Source: Halovenus sp037080055 (GTDB lineage: Archaea; Halobacteriota; Halobacteria; Halobacteriales; Haloarculaceae). From it: a stretch of 64,000 nucleotides of DNA. The translations under genes and the position numbers were made by a program. Positions within the stretch are counted from its first letter, which is position 1; the number at the start of each line of letters is the position of its first letter. The stretch lies in contig NZ_JBAOJI010000003.1 in NCBI RefSeq assembly GCF_037080055.1, positions 186,001 through 250,000 of the forward strand. Direction: 5' to 3'. Of this stretch, positions 1 through 8,048 are shown one piece after another. Below the pieces are notes generated by a model. The model searched no databases. It was not told the DNA's origin and saw only the letters and a list, made by a program, of their open reading frames with translations.

Positions 1-1107
1 CAGTTCTCCCGGAGGAATCCGGTTGAAGAGGTTCTGATATCCCGGCACCGGCAGCGCTGTGTTGAGCATGGCCTGATCGGGAAGTTCATCCAGCGTTGCG
101 CGGGCACTGAGTGTCGCCTCGCTGGTCGAAAGTTCCCAGCGGTCCGTCGGAACTGTGTCTGTCTCTGAAGCCTCGAAGGCCGCTTCGAGTCGATTCTGCG
201 ATATCAGCCCCGATTCCAGATACGTGATCGCCCGCTGTAGTGCCGGATTCGATTCTATGGTCGCACTGAGTCCGCCGCCGACCACGCCATCGATTACGTC
301 GTCGAATGCTGCCGTTCCGGTATCGGCCCCCTGTGGGATCAACGCGTATCCCGTGCCCGCCCGGATCGGTCCATCGTCGAGTTGCTGGACGGTATCGGCA
401 AAGGCCGGTGCAGTGTTGGCAATTGGTGCGTCGGTACGTTCGAGTTGATCTAATTCGAGCGCAAGTGCTTCTCTGGCTGCTTCCTCGTTCGTGTCGTATC
501 TGTCCGTCCGTCCTGTTACCTCTGATCGACTGACGATTATCACTCGTCCGTCCCGAAGTGCCCACGTCTCGAATCCTCTGCCCTCTTTCGTCTCTGCCAG
601 ATACCGCTCCCAGGAATCGTCGGACGAGATAGACTGGTACCCGTCTACCGAGTCGAGCCAGTCGACAAATGGCTCGGCGTCGAACTCCCCTGTGGCGTGG
701 ATTGTCTGTCCGCTTGGAATTGGCTCGGCGAGTGCTCCGCCACTCGATAGTGCGGCGTAGTTGCTCCCGGTAACGCGGTTAAACTCTGCTATCGGGATCT
801 CAATGTTCTCCTCGGTGGCGCTGAGGAATTGCCCACCCAACAATGGTACTGTCTCGACTGGATCTAGCCTCTCCCGAATCTCTGCGAGACGGTACTGATA
901 GCCGCTGAAAAACGCTGGAGGGATCTGAAACGACGGGTCAGCAACTCCGGTGAGCAGTTCGTCGTCTGTGTCTAATCCTGCAGGCGGGAATATGTCCGGT
1001 CCCGGCTCTTCGGAGTCCTCTGACGAGGGTAGTATACCGGAACAGCCAGCAAGTCCGAAAAAAGCGGCGCTCCCACCGACCCCGGTGAGAAATCTGCGTC
1101 GATTCAT
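1..1107 (-). CDS. Tat-exported lipoprotein, C-terminus cut by window edge
   Basis: An uninterrupted frame of 369 codons runs from an ATG at 1107 to the first base, so the stop codon lies outside the window. The N-terminus MNRRRFLTGVGG carries a twin-arginine motif, followed by a hydrophobic stretch and a lipobox LAGC (cysteine 22). This pattern predicts Tat export in folded form and lipid anchoring on the outer membrane face, as is common in haloarchaea. The rest is acidic and soluble. I recognise no enzyme or binding-protein family. The next gene leftward of the STT3-like gene, it has its own 120-base upstream region. Export is well supported; function is unknown. Confidence 0.8.
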   Translation of the reverse strand, partial: MNRRRFLTGVGGSAAFFGLAGCSGILPSSEDSEEPGPDIFPPAGLDTDDELLTGVADPSFQIPPAFFSGYQYRLAEIRERLDPVETVPLLGGQFLSATEENIEIPIAEFNRVTGSNYAALSSGGALAEPIPSGQTIHATGEFDAEPFVDWLDSVDGYQSISSDDSWERYLAETKEGRGFETWALRDGRVIIVSRSEVTGRTDRYDTNEEAAREALALELDQLERTDAPIANTAPAFADTVQQLDDGPIRAGTGYALIPQGADTGTAAFDDVIDGVVGGGLSATIESNPALQRAITYLESGLISQNRLEAAFEASETDTVPTDRWELSTSEATLSARATLDELPDQAMLNTALPVPGYQNLFNRIPPGEL

Positions 1108-1230
1108 TATTCGCTTGCTTTACAGCAGTTTCGTAATAAACTCTTGTGGCCCGAGCAACCGATCTGATAATTGGATCCGAACAGCGTGTCGATCGTGATT
1201 ATTCACCGACCAAATCCGCTGCAGTGTCCG

Positions 1231-3642
1231 CTAACTCCCGGTAGATTGCTGCTCACTTTCCCGCATCTCCTTTCGAGCGCCCTGCTCGACATCCTTCTCC
1301 GTGATTTCCAGACTCGTCCCGTCCGGTAACTCGTACTCGCCCGGGTAAGAAACGGTCACGTTGTACGTTCCGTTCTCTGTCGCCGTTGTGCGACGGTTGT
1401 ACGTGAAGGACCCTCCTGAGACTTCGACATCCGTCTTCACAACAACTGAAGTTCCCGGCTCTGCCGTTCCGTTGATCGTTGCACCCGGAACCGGGCGGTA
1501 GACGAGCTGTGATCGGTCCTCGGTCGCATGAACCAGTCGGAAATGTGCAACACCGTCGATCGCCTGCGTTGCACTGCCGTAGGTGAGGACTAGCTGGCCG
1601 TACGTCGTCAACTCAGCGGTTTGGTAGTTGTCTATCGAACCGCCCCGGTTTTCGACGACGACATAACCGACCCGATTCTCGAACTGGCCGTACCATTCAT
1701 CGGGATCCTCGCTGTTCAAAAAGTCTTCGTGGGTTGACCGAGCGTAGCCGTAGGATTTCCCCCGTTCTCCGTCTGAGGCGATGTAGTTGTACATTCTGTT
1801 TCGCCCCCACGTACTCAGGACGTACTCCTCGCTATCGCGGTCTTCGAGATCGTTTTCGATCCAAGCCGCGGCCTCGTACTCGCCATCTTCGATCGCCAGC
1901 GGTCCGACTGCACTCGGGATCGCAATAATAGCTAATGTCAGGATGACCACGAGGGAAAACGAAATATAGAGTCCTTTGTTGATGTTTTGAAACCCACCAA
2001 CTGGTCGGGCGCGAATCCGCGGTCGATCCCCGAAGCAGGCGAGTGGCTTGACGAGCCCCCGATTAGTGAGTAATCCGACAACACCGACAGCAGTGAATAC
2101 CGCTGCAAACGGAGAGAACTCAGCCAAAAACCGCGCCTGAATTATCGATAATCCGAGGAACGCCCAGGCGTAGCTGACGAGGACGAGCCATCGAGGATCG
2201 TGATCTTCGACGCACTGCCAACTCACGTATGCGAGCGCAGGAACAGCGAAGAAGACGAACCAGCCGTACGGATGGACCGGGCCAAACGGGATGTTGAAAT
2301 TTGCAGAGATCAGCGGCAGGGTCTCGACAGCACCCTCGCGACCTAACAGCGATCCAGTGAACCGCTCACTGTACCGCGAAAATATCTCTGGAGCGATGGC
2401 CTGGAGACCGACGAAACTGGCAACGCCGACCCCCACGACACCGCCGAGAACCACTCTCGGGTCAGGATAGAAACGACTCGCGGCTTCCGCAGCCAGCGCA
2501 ACCCCCAGTGCACCCACTAAAACGACAACCGGGGCATAGACCACTGCAGCCTCCTGCCAGCCGGCACTCGAATGGATCTGATGGGTGAGAACTCCCGCGA
2601 GTGCGAGCCCGCTCATAACAGGAAGACTCGCGAGCAGCGGTGACTCTTCGGTCCGAACTTCGGATGCTGGCAACAGTACGGCGTAGAATCCAACGCCGAT
2701 CAACAACAACGGGGAACCGTTCCAGGATAGCATCGCTGCTGCACAGGCGATTCCAAAAACGACGCTTCCGATCAACGTCTGGTAACTGGTGAGATGGTCG
2801 CGAACCGACTCAGCCGCTGCTAGATTGCGAGCGACCAACACCAACGAGGCGGCCATAACCGCCAGCCAGAGGTAATCGAAGGGGTGGTGATCGAAAAATC
2901 CGATTCCGGAGTACAGCGCGTGTGACGGCATCACCGCGAAAAACAGCACCGATAGTACCGTAATCCGCTCGTCGTTTGTTACAACCAGTGCGATCCAGGC
3001 GGTCAACAGGCCAACAACGAGTGACGACACGACCGGGAACCAGGCGACGACGAATCCGCTTGCGTCGGCACCACCTGCGAGACTCATCAGCCACCACCCG
3101 AGGACGTGAGTCAGTGGTTCACCGGTCGCTTGTCCGCCCAGAACCTCAGCGATTTCCGAGAACGCGAACAGATCTGGAGACGCTGCGAGTAGTTCCTCTG
3201 ACGTAATCCGGTAGTAGTACGGGTCGTTCCCGACCGCGACCACGCGACCGTCACGGAAGACGCTCTGATAGTTGATTATTCGGACGAGAAACAGCAGAAG
3301 AAATCCGACCGCGACGCTGCCGTAGAACCCGGTATTCGCTTCCTGAACCCGCTGTCGAATACCGTCGACGATTTCGCTCGATTCTTCTTCGCTGTCGGTC
3401 GGCTCCGTGTCGGCTGAAAGATCCATCTGCAACGCCGCCCGTGTCGCTTCGCGGTCGACGAGTCGGTAGCCACCGCCGGCCTCTTCGACAAATTCTCTCG
3501 AGACGAGATAGCCAAAATTCCCGGAATCGCAGTCGAGGTCGTCGAACGCCCACGGTCCCTCTTCGTCGAGTTCGACGATGGTTTCGAGGGTGTCCTCGAT
3601 TTCCGGACGTTCCTGAAGACACTGTACGGTGGCCTCTCTCAT
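1231..3642 (-). CDS. STT3/AglB-like membrane glycosyltransferase paralogue
   Basis: 803 residues. Residues 1-70 are soluble and look like a small winged-helix domain; about 11-13 hydrophobic helices follow, then a C-terminal exterior domain. Family marks are a DPYYY acidic motif after the first helix, GFFDHHPFDY in an early loop, and STWGRNRMYNYIASDG where STT3/AglB enzymes have WWDYG. The fold therefore matches the oligosaccharyltransferase superfamily, which transfers lipid-linked glycans to asparagine outside the cell. The replaced WWDYG motif means it is probably not the canonical AglB. Its neighbour is an archaellin, a typical N-glycosylated surface protein, so archaellin or S-layer modification is a reasonable inference. 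Confidence 0.72.
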   Translation of the reverse strand: MREATVQCLQERPEIEDTLETIVELDEEGPWAFDDLDCDSGNFGYLVSREFVEEAGGGYRLVDREATRAALQMDLSADTEPTDSEEESSEIVDGIRQRVQEANTGFYGSVAVGFLLLFLVRIINYQSVFRDGRVVAVGNDPYYYRITSEELLAASPDLFAFSEIAEVLGGQATGEPLTHVLGWWLMSLAGGADASGFVVAWFPVVSSLVVGLLTAWIALVVTNDERITVLSVLFFAVMPSHALYSGIGFFDHHPFDYLWLAVMAASLVLVARNLAAAESVRDHLTSYQTLIGSVVFGIACAAAMLSWNGSPLLLIGVGFYAVLLPASEVRTEESPLLASLPVMSGLALAGVLTHQIHSSAGWQEAAVVYAPVVVLVGALGVALAAEAASRFYPDPRVVLGGVVGVGVASFVGLQAIAPEIFSRYSERFTGSLLGREGAVETLPLISANFNIPFGPVHPYGWFVFFAVPALAYVSWQCVEDHDPRWLVLVSYAWAFLGLSIIQARFLAEFSPFAAVFTAVGVVGLLTNRGLVKPLACFGDRPRIRARPVGGFQNINKGLYISFSLVVILTLAIIAIPSAVGPLAIEDGEYEAAAWIENDLEDRDSEEYVLSTWGRNRMYNYIASDGERGKSYGYARSTHEDFLNSEDPDEWYGQFENRVGYVVVENRGGSIDNYQTAELTTYGQLVLTYGSATQAIDGVAHFRLVHATEDRSQLVYRPVPGATINGTAEPGTSVVVKTDVEVSGGSFTYNRRTTATENGTYNVTVSYPGEYELPDGTSLEITEKDVEQGARKEMRESEQQSTGS

Positions 3643-3714
3643 ACAGAGGCAGAACCAAGCGGGATCAAAAAAGTTGCTGATCTGGGTCTCTTCTAATTAT
3701 TCACTGTACCACGC

Positions 3715-3728
3715 AAAAATTAAAAAAA
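3715..3728 (-). terminator. Oligo-T termination site after archaellin
   Basis: The minus strand reads TTTTTTTAATTTTT 36 bases beyond the archaellin stop codon. Archaeal RNA polymerase terminates at T-rich tracts on the non-template strand, and this is the longest such tract nearby. It would separate the highly expressed archaellin transcript from the STT3-like gene downstream. Confidence 0.5.
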
Positions 3729-3764
3729 GATGATTCCCTGGCCGGATCAGAGAGTACGGCCCAG

Positions 3765-4364
3765 TTACAGCTCGACAGTATTTTTATCTTGCAGAGTGCT
3801 TGGAACTTCTAACGCCACTTCTCGCCCTGCACCGTCCTGCGTCGTAAGTGTCAGGGTTGCGGATTCACCGGAGAGCAACTTGTCACCAGTGTCTGCATCG
3901 GTGGTAGTGACCGTGATCTGATATCGGTCTGAATCAGCGGTGATGACATTGTCATCAGTGTCCGCTTTGATGGCCGTAACCGCGAACGTCCCATCGCTGT
4001 TCTCAGTTGCTTGGTCACTATCTGCTGAGATCAAGTTTGCGAACCCATTATCTCCGATGTACTCGATACTAACCTCGTCTAGGTCAACGTTGTCGGATCC
4101 GGGCGTCCGCGTCAATTGAATCTTCGCATCGGTGATTCCAGCGTTTCCAGACGTATCGACAGTTCCACTAGCCCCAACAATCTCAAGATTGTTCGAAACC
4201 TGATCCGTACTTTCTTGTCCAGTCGATTCGGCTTGGGTTTGCAGGAACCCAGCAGTATTGATCAGCACACCTGCCGCGATGGCGGCGACCAGTACCAGCG
4301 CAATGAACACGATGAGTGTTCCGATACCAACCTGACCGCGTTCGTTAGTTAGTTTTTCTTTCAT
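3765..4364 (-). CDS. arlA: Archaellin (flagellin), major filament subunit
   Basis: 199 residues. The N-terminus has a class III signal peptide: a charged leader MKEKLTNERG followed by QVGIGTLIVFIALVLVAAIA. Cleavage after glycine 10 by the prepilin-like peptidase (PibD/ArlK) exposes the hydrophobic helix that packs in the filament core. The remainder is an acidic, Thr/Asp/Ser-rich beta domain, as in other haloarchaeal archaellins. Two N-x-S/T sequons are hard to find here, so glycosylation sites would need checking. It lies close to the taxis genes, but no archaellum motor genes (arlCDEFGHIJ) are in the window. It has its own promoter region (4365-4546) and an oligo-T terminator. Confidence 0.93.
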   Translation of the reverse strand: MKEKLTNERGQVGIGTLIVFIALVLVAAIAAGVLINTAGFLQTQAESTGQESTDQVSNNLEIVGASGTVDTSGNAGITDAKIQLTRTPGSDNVDLDEVSIEYIGDNGFANLISADSDQATENSDGTFAVTAIKADTDDNVITADSDRYQITVTTTDADTGDKLLSGESATLTLTTQDGAGREVALEVPSTLQDKNTVEL

Positions 4365-4387
4365 GATTATCTCGTCTGCGCTCCGTG

Positions 4388-4400
4388 TGGCAGACTTATC
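4388..4400 (-). promoter_or_regulatory. Probable archaellin promoter (TATA-like)
   Basis: The minus strand reads GAGATAAGTC about 26-35 bases before the archaellin ATG at 4364. This is the expected place for a haloarchaeal TATA element of a leaderless or near-leaderless transcript. Another AT-rich stretch (TATAAGCGATATCCC on the plus strand near 4421) lies further upstream and could be an additional element. Confidence 0.4.
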
Positions 4401-4546
4401 TCACTCTTTCGCATCACTCCATATAAGCGATATCCCCGAATTATCGCGTATGAAAACGTCCACCGTTACTCTCTCAGTCCTGAGAATGGCAGATTGCGGC
4501 TCAAATAAACTTCATAGGGCTCTTTCGGCAAGATCGCGTCTCTGTT

Positions 4547-4834
4547 CTACGCGTCGTAGGTCACGATGCTGTACATCACGAACAGCAAACCAAGCGTAAA
4601 GAGTCCGCTTTGCACCATCAACAACCAGCGGGCATTCTCGAAGCCATAGAGGAACGCAGAGAACAACGTCGCTGCTGACCCGGCAACGGTGATGGCGAAT
4701 CCCAGCGAGAGATAGATCATCGAACTTCGCGAAGTCTCCACGTACGCGCGGAGGCCCATCCCAGACATCGCTAACCCGGAGACGATAAACACTGCCGAAC
4801 TCAACGCATAGACGAATTCGATTGCTGTGGGCAC
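4547..4834 (-). CDS. Small three-helix membrane protein, DUF7521-type
   Basis: 95 residues with three hydrophobic segments (about 5-27, 37-60 and 66-90) joined by short charged loops, starting at a GTG. It resembles the haloarchaeal DUF7521 family, whose members usually sit beside a winged-helix regulator. That arrangement is seen here, with such a regulator 260 bases upstream on the same strand. Function is unknown; a membrane partner for the regulator is an inference from the conserved pairing. Confidence 0.65.
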   Translation of the reverse strand: MPTAIEFVYALSSAVFIVSGLAMSGMGLRAYVETSRSSMIYLSLGFAITVAGSAATLFSAFLYGFENARWLLMVQSGLFTLGLLFVMYSIVTYDA

Positions 4835-5093
4835 AGTACAACTCCCTATGTGGGGCCCCTAATTAAACTCTCTTTCTCGAATTCAGGATCTGATAACGAG
4901 CTAAGAGGAACGCCCGAAACTGCTAGCTCCTGTCACCAGTTCGAGGTAGCCCAGAGCGTTCTCAGCCATCGTATCCGATATTTGACTGTTGTTCTCTCAC
5001 TCGATGGTGACCTTCTCGGGTAGTCATCTAACAGGTGTCTCAGCGGACAACAATTTTGTAGAGAATAGATCTCGGCCGTATCTGAATACTCCG

Positions 5094-5429
5094 CTACCCT
5101 TCCGACAGTGTTCGCCAGGCTTCGTCGAGGGTGTTCGTCACTTCGGTCCGTTCTTCGATGTCGACAGTCAATTCTTCGTCGAAGTCAATGGTTACTTCGT
5201 CGACGTTTCGGCGGTAGACTTTGATCCGTCGGCGGTCGTCCGAGAGGATGTTGTCGTGCAGTTCGAGGAGGTTGTGTTCGGTCAACTCGTCGATGCGACG
5301 GTAACACGTTGCGATGGGAATCTCGAGTTCGTCGCTGAGCTCCTGGGCCGACCGGGGCTCGTCGGTCGCATCCAGAATCTCTGCACTGTATTTGTTCCCT
5401 AACGTTTGTAGCAAGTCCACTGAAGACAT
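5094..5429 (-). CDS. ArsR-like winged-helix transcription regulator
   Basis: 111 residues. Residues 3-60 form a winged helix (LLQTLGNKYSAEILDATDEP, then SAQELSDELEIPIATCYRRI as the recognition region), typical of haloarchaeal ArsR/HTH_20-like proteins that respond to unknown signals. The C-terminal 45 residues are acidic and likely a dimerisation or partner-binding segment. There are no cysteine clusters to suggest metal sensing. It lies between the taxis genes and the archaellin, next to the DUF7521-type membrane protein, so control of motility genes is possible but unproven. Confidence 0.75.
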   Translation of the reverse strand: MSSVDLLQTLGNKYSAEILDATDEPRSAQELSDELEIPIATCYRRIDELTEHNLLELHDNILSDDRRRIKVYRRNVDEVTIDFDEELTVDIEERTEVTNTLDEAWRTLSEG

Positions 5430-5581
5430 CGGTTATCAGAATTTAAATTTCGATAATCAATAAAGCTACCGGCCGAGAACGGCGTTTTCTGCCTCTGAAA
5501 ACACCTAGGCTTCAAACGCTATAATCACTCTGTTAAACGGCTCATTGACCCATTTCATATCGTAATAACAGCCGCAACCTG

Positions 5582-6307
5582 TCAGAGGGGCGACTCGTCT
5601 TCACTCATCATCGAGAACGCACTGGCGTTCTGGTGGACCGTGATGCCACCCTCGGAGATCTCCATCGGGAAGATGTCAGTGTTGATGTTTTTCTTGCGCA
5701 TCTTGGCAACCCAGGCGTACCGGTTGACTCCGGAGTCCGTCGGCGTCTGAATCAGATATATGTTGCCGTCGGTCAGGAAGTTTTCGAGGCTGATGTCTGT
5801 CTCGGGGAAGACCGTCCCCTGCTCGTTGGTCATTAGTGTCGTCAGACCGTTTTCGGCGAGGATGTCGGTGAACTTCAGTAGATAAGTTCGCTGTTCACGC
5901 TCTGTCTCGAAAAAGAGTTTGAACATCGTCAGCGAGTCCAACACCAGTCGCTCGTAGTTGTCGTCGCCAAGTTCGTTGAGTAGCAGTTCCAGCGAAGAAC
6001 TGAAATCGTTCTCTCGCAGGAGAACCTGCTTGTCGTAGATGGTGATGTTCCCGTCCTCTACGTGTTGGGCCCAGTTGTCCAGTCCAATTGACTCCGCCGC
6101 CTGTCGAAGGTCTTCCGTATTCTCCTCGAACGAGAGGAAGATGCCTTTCTCCCCGAACTGTTCGATCCCGTTGTAGATGTACTGCAGGCCGAGGATACTT
6201 TTTCCTGCACCCGGATTCCCACTGACGAGCGTCGTCGAGTTGTTCACGATACCGCCGTTCAAAATATCGTCCAGTCCGTCGATTCCGGTTTTGGTAAGTT
6301 CGATCAT
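5582..6307 (-). CDS. KaiC/RadA-like ATPase linked to chemotaxis genes
   Basis: 241 residues, one RecA-fold domain of the KaiC/GvpD/RAD55 group. A Walker A motif GNPGAGKS lies at residues 30-37 and a Walker B strand RLVLDSLT near 120; a FSxEE-like catalytic acidic motif (LSFEENTEDL) follows the first subdomain. The start is ATG two bases after the cheW stop, so it is cotranscribed with cheW. Single-domain KaiC-like proteins occur near taxis and archaellum genes in haloarchaea. ArlH, the motor ATPase regulator, has the same fold, but this one is shorter of the ArlH context and its role is unknown. Confidence 0.8.
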   Translation of the reverse strand: MIELTKTGIDGLDDILNGGIVNNSTTLVSGNPGAGKSILGLQYIYNGIEQFGEKGIFLSFEENTEDLRQAAESIGLDNWAQHVEDGNITIYDKQVLLRENDFSSSLELLLNELGDDNYERLVLDSLTMFKLFFETEREQRTYLLKFTDILAENGLTTLMTNEQGTVFPETDISLENFLTDGNIYLIQTPTDSGVNRYAWVAKMRKKNINTDIFPMEISEGGITVHQNASAFSMMSEDESPL

Positions 6308-6309
6308 GC

Positions 6310-6735
6310 CTACGAGTGCACCCTCTGGGGATCGACCCAGATAACGAAATCACCTTCTCCCTGTTTGATAACTCCTTTGATCGACTCTTTGTCTTCGGCG
6401 GGAGACTGGTCGACGTTGTCGTAATCGACCTGGACGACCTGTTTCACTTCGTCGACCAGCCAGCCCGCTGCCCCGGCGTTGTCGGTGATCTCGGGATCGT
6501 AGACGATGATCCGCTCCGAATCACGACCCTCTTCGTCGATATCGAAGACGATCTTCGGATTGACGATCGATGTCGTCCGGCCGCGGAGGTCCATCACGCC
6601 TTCGACGTGGTCCGGGGAGTTGGGGACCTTCGTCAACTCACCCACGTCGACGATTTCTGTTACGTAGTCGATGCTCACACAGTACGTTTCTTCCCCTAAC
6701 TCGAATTCGAGGACTTGTCCATTTGTCTCTGTCAT
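6310..6735 (-). CDS. cheW: Chemotaxis adaptor CheW
   Basis: 141 residues from ATG at 6735; a GTG one codon earlier is possible. It is a single CheW/SH3-like domain containing the family signatures VLEFELGEETYCVSIDYVTE, GVMDLRGRTTSIVNP and AGWLVDEVKQVVQV. CheW couples transducers to the CheA kinase at the membrane. It faces away from cheB across a 230-base divergent region and overlaps functionally with the KaiC-like gene downstream (two-base spacing). This is a short, standard version with no fused domains. Confidence 0.95.
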   Translation of the reverse strand: MTETNGQVLEFELGEETYCVSIDYVTEIVDVGELTKVPNSPDHVEGVMDLRGRTTSIVNPKIVFDIDEEGRDSERIIVYDPEITDNAGAAGWLVDEVKQVVQVDYDNVDQSPAEDKESIKGVIKQGEGDFVIWVDPQRVHS

Positions 6736-6776
6736 CACGGAACCCTCCCTGCATACTGCAGGTCATCTGACGGCAA

Positions 6777-6791
6777 GATTCGAACCGAATC
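6777..6791. promoter_or_regulatory. Inverted repeat in the cheW/cheB divergent promoter region
   Basis: GATTCG-AAC-CGAATC is a perfect six-base dyad 41 bases upstream of the cheW start and about 180 bases before cheB. In the same region are TATA-like stretches: ACTTAAAT near 6840 (usable by the leftward cheW transcript) and TCTTTATTTG near 6890 (usable by cheB). A role as operator is only a suggestion from position and symmetry. Confidence 0.3.
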
Positions 6792-6969
6792 CGGCACCGT
6801 CATCTGGTTGTCTACTCGTAGTGACTTCTCGGCCGGACTTAAATCTGCCCTCTGGTCTATCATATTTGATTACGCGGGCGGAGTCTTTATTTGCGGAGTG
6901 CGCACAGTACCAGACGAGAATGCTGTCGATCCTCGTACAGCGGCCGTCCCGGTGTCGGGTGAGCGGTCG

Positions 6970-8046
6970 ATGACCAGAGCGGTCATTGCCGACGACTCTC
7001 ATTTCATGCGGAGTGTGATCTCCGACATTCTCGACGACGGGGGAATTGAGGTCGTCGCGCAGGCTCGCAACGGCCGGGAAGCCGTCGAGGCTGTCCGGGA
7101 ACACAGTCCCGATGTCGTCACGATGGATGTCGAGATGCCGGAGATGAACGGAATCGAGGCTGTCGAGCAGATCATGGACGAGCAACCGACTCCAGTGCTC
7201 ATGCTGTCGGCACACACGGACGAGAACGCCGACGTCACGTTTCAGGCACTGGACAAAGGGGCTGTGGACTTCTTCACGAAACCCGGCGGTGAGGTGTCGA
7301 TGGAGATGTCCCGACTCGAAGACCAGCTCGTCGACATGGTCTCGTCGGTTGCTGAGGCCGGCGTCGGCAGCAGTCAGGAACACGAGAGCAAATCTGCCAC
7401 GCAGACGGCCCCGGCGGACCGAACCAACGACCGATCCGGCAGCCAGTACGCCGAGCATCCGACGCTTTTGATCGGGTCCTCGACCGGTGGACCGAAGATG
7501 GTCGAACAGGTCTTGGCCCAACTACCGCTGGACGCGGACTTTCGGGTGTTGATCGTCCAGCACATGCCGGAGGGGTTCACCGGCCGGTTCGCTGACCGCA
7601 TCGACTCCCGCAGCGACTACGACGTGAGCGAAGCCGAAGACGGCGACCGGATCGGCGGCGGAGAAGTTCTCGTCGCACCCGGTGGCAGCCACATGGTGGT
7701 CTCAAACTACCACGCCGGACGGCTCCGCGTCAAACTGACTGAAGATCCGCCCGTCAACAGTGTCCGTCCCGCCGTGGACATGACTATGTCCAGCGCGGCA
7801 GAGGTGATCGACGGTCCGATGGTGGGCGTCATCCTCACCGGAATGGGTGAAGACGGCGCTGCCGGGATCAAATCCGTCAAGGCAGTCGACGGGGCAACCA
7901 TCGCACAGAACGAGGAGACATCAGCGGTGTTCGGCATGCCGAAACGCGCAATCGAAACGGGGTACGTCGACGACGTGCTATCGATCGGGGATATTCCCGA
8001 CGGGATCCTGAACGCAATCGAACGCGACAAACAAGAGGTGAACTAA
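6970..8046 (+). CDS. cheB: Chemotaxis protein-glutamate methylesterase CheB
   Basis: 358 residues. An N-terminal receiver domain (1-120) has the acidic pair D8/D9 and phosphoacceptor D53 in MDVEMPEMNG. A linker rich in S/Q/T leads to the methylesterase domain with the Ser-His-Asp triad: GSSTGGP, QHMPEGFTGRF and TGMGEDGAAG. It demethylates transducer glutamates during adaptation. The frame extends 85 codons further upstream, but MTRAVIADDS matches the usual beginning of the receiver domain, so ATG 6970 is chosen. cheA starts two bases after its stop. Confidence 0.96.
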   Translation: MTRAVIADDSHFMRSVISDILDDGGIEVVAQARNGREAVEAVREHSPDVVTMDVEMPEMNGIEAVEQIMDEQPTPVLMLSAHTDENADVTFQALDKGAVDFFTKPGGEVSMEMSRLEDQLVDMVSSVAEAGVGSSQEHESKSATQTAPADRTNDRSGSQYAEHPTLLIGSSTGGPKMVEQVLAQLPLDADFRVLIVQHMPEGFTGRFADRIDSRSDYDVSEAEDGDRIGGGEVLVAPGGSHMVVSNYHAGRLRVKLTEDPPVNSVRPAVDMTMSSAAEVIDGPMVGVILTGMGEDGAAGIKSVKAVDGATIAQNEETSAVFGMPKRAIETGYVDDVLSIGDIPDGILNAIERDKQEVN

Positions 8047-8048
8047 CT

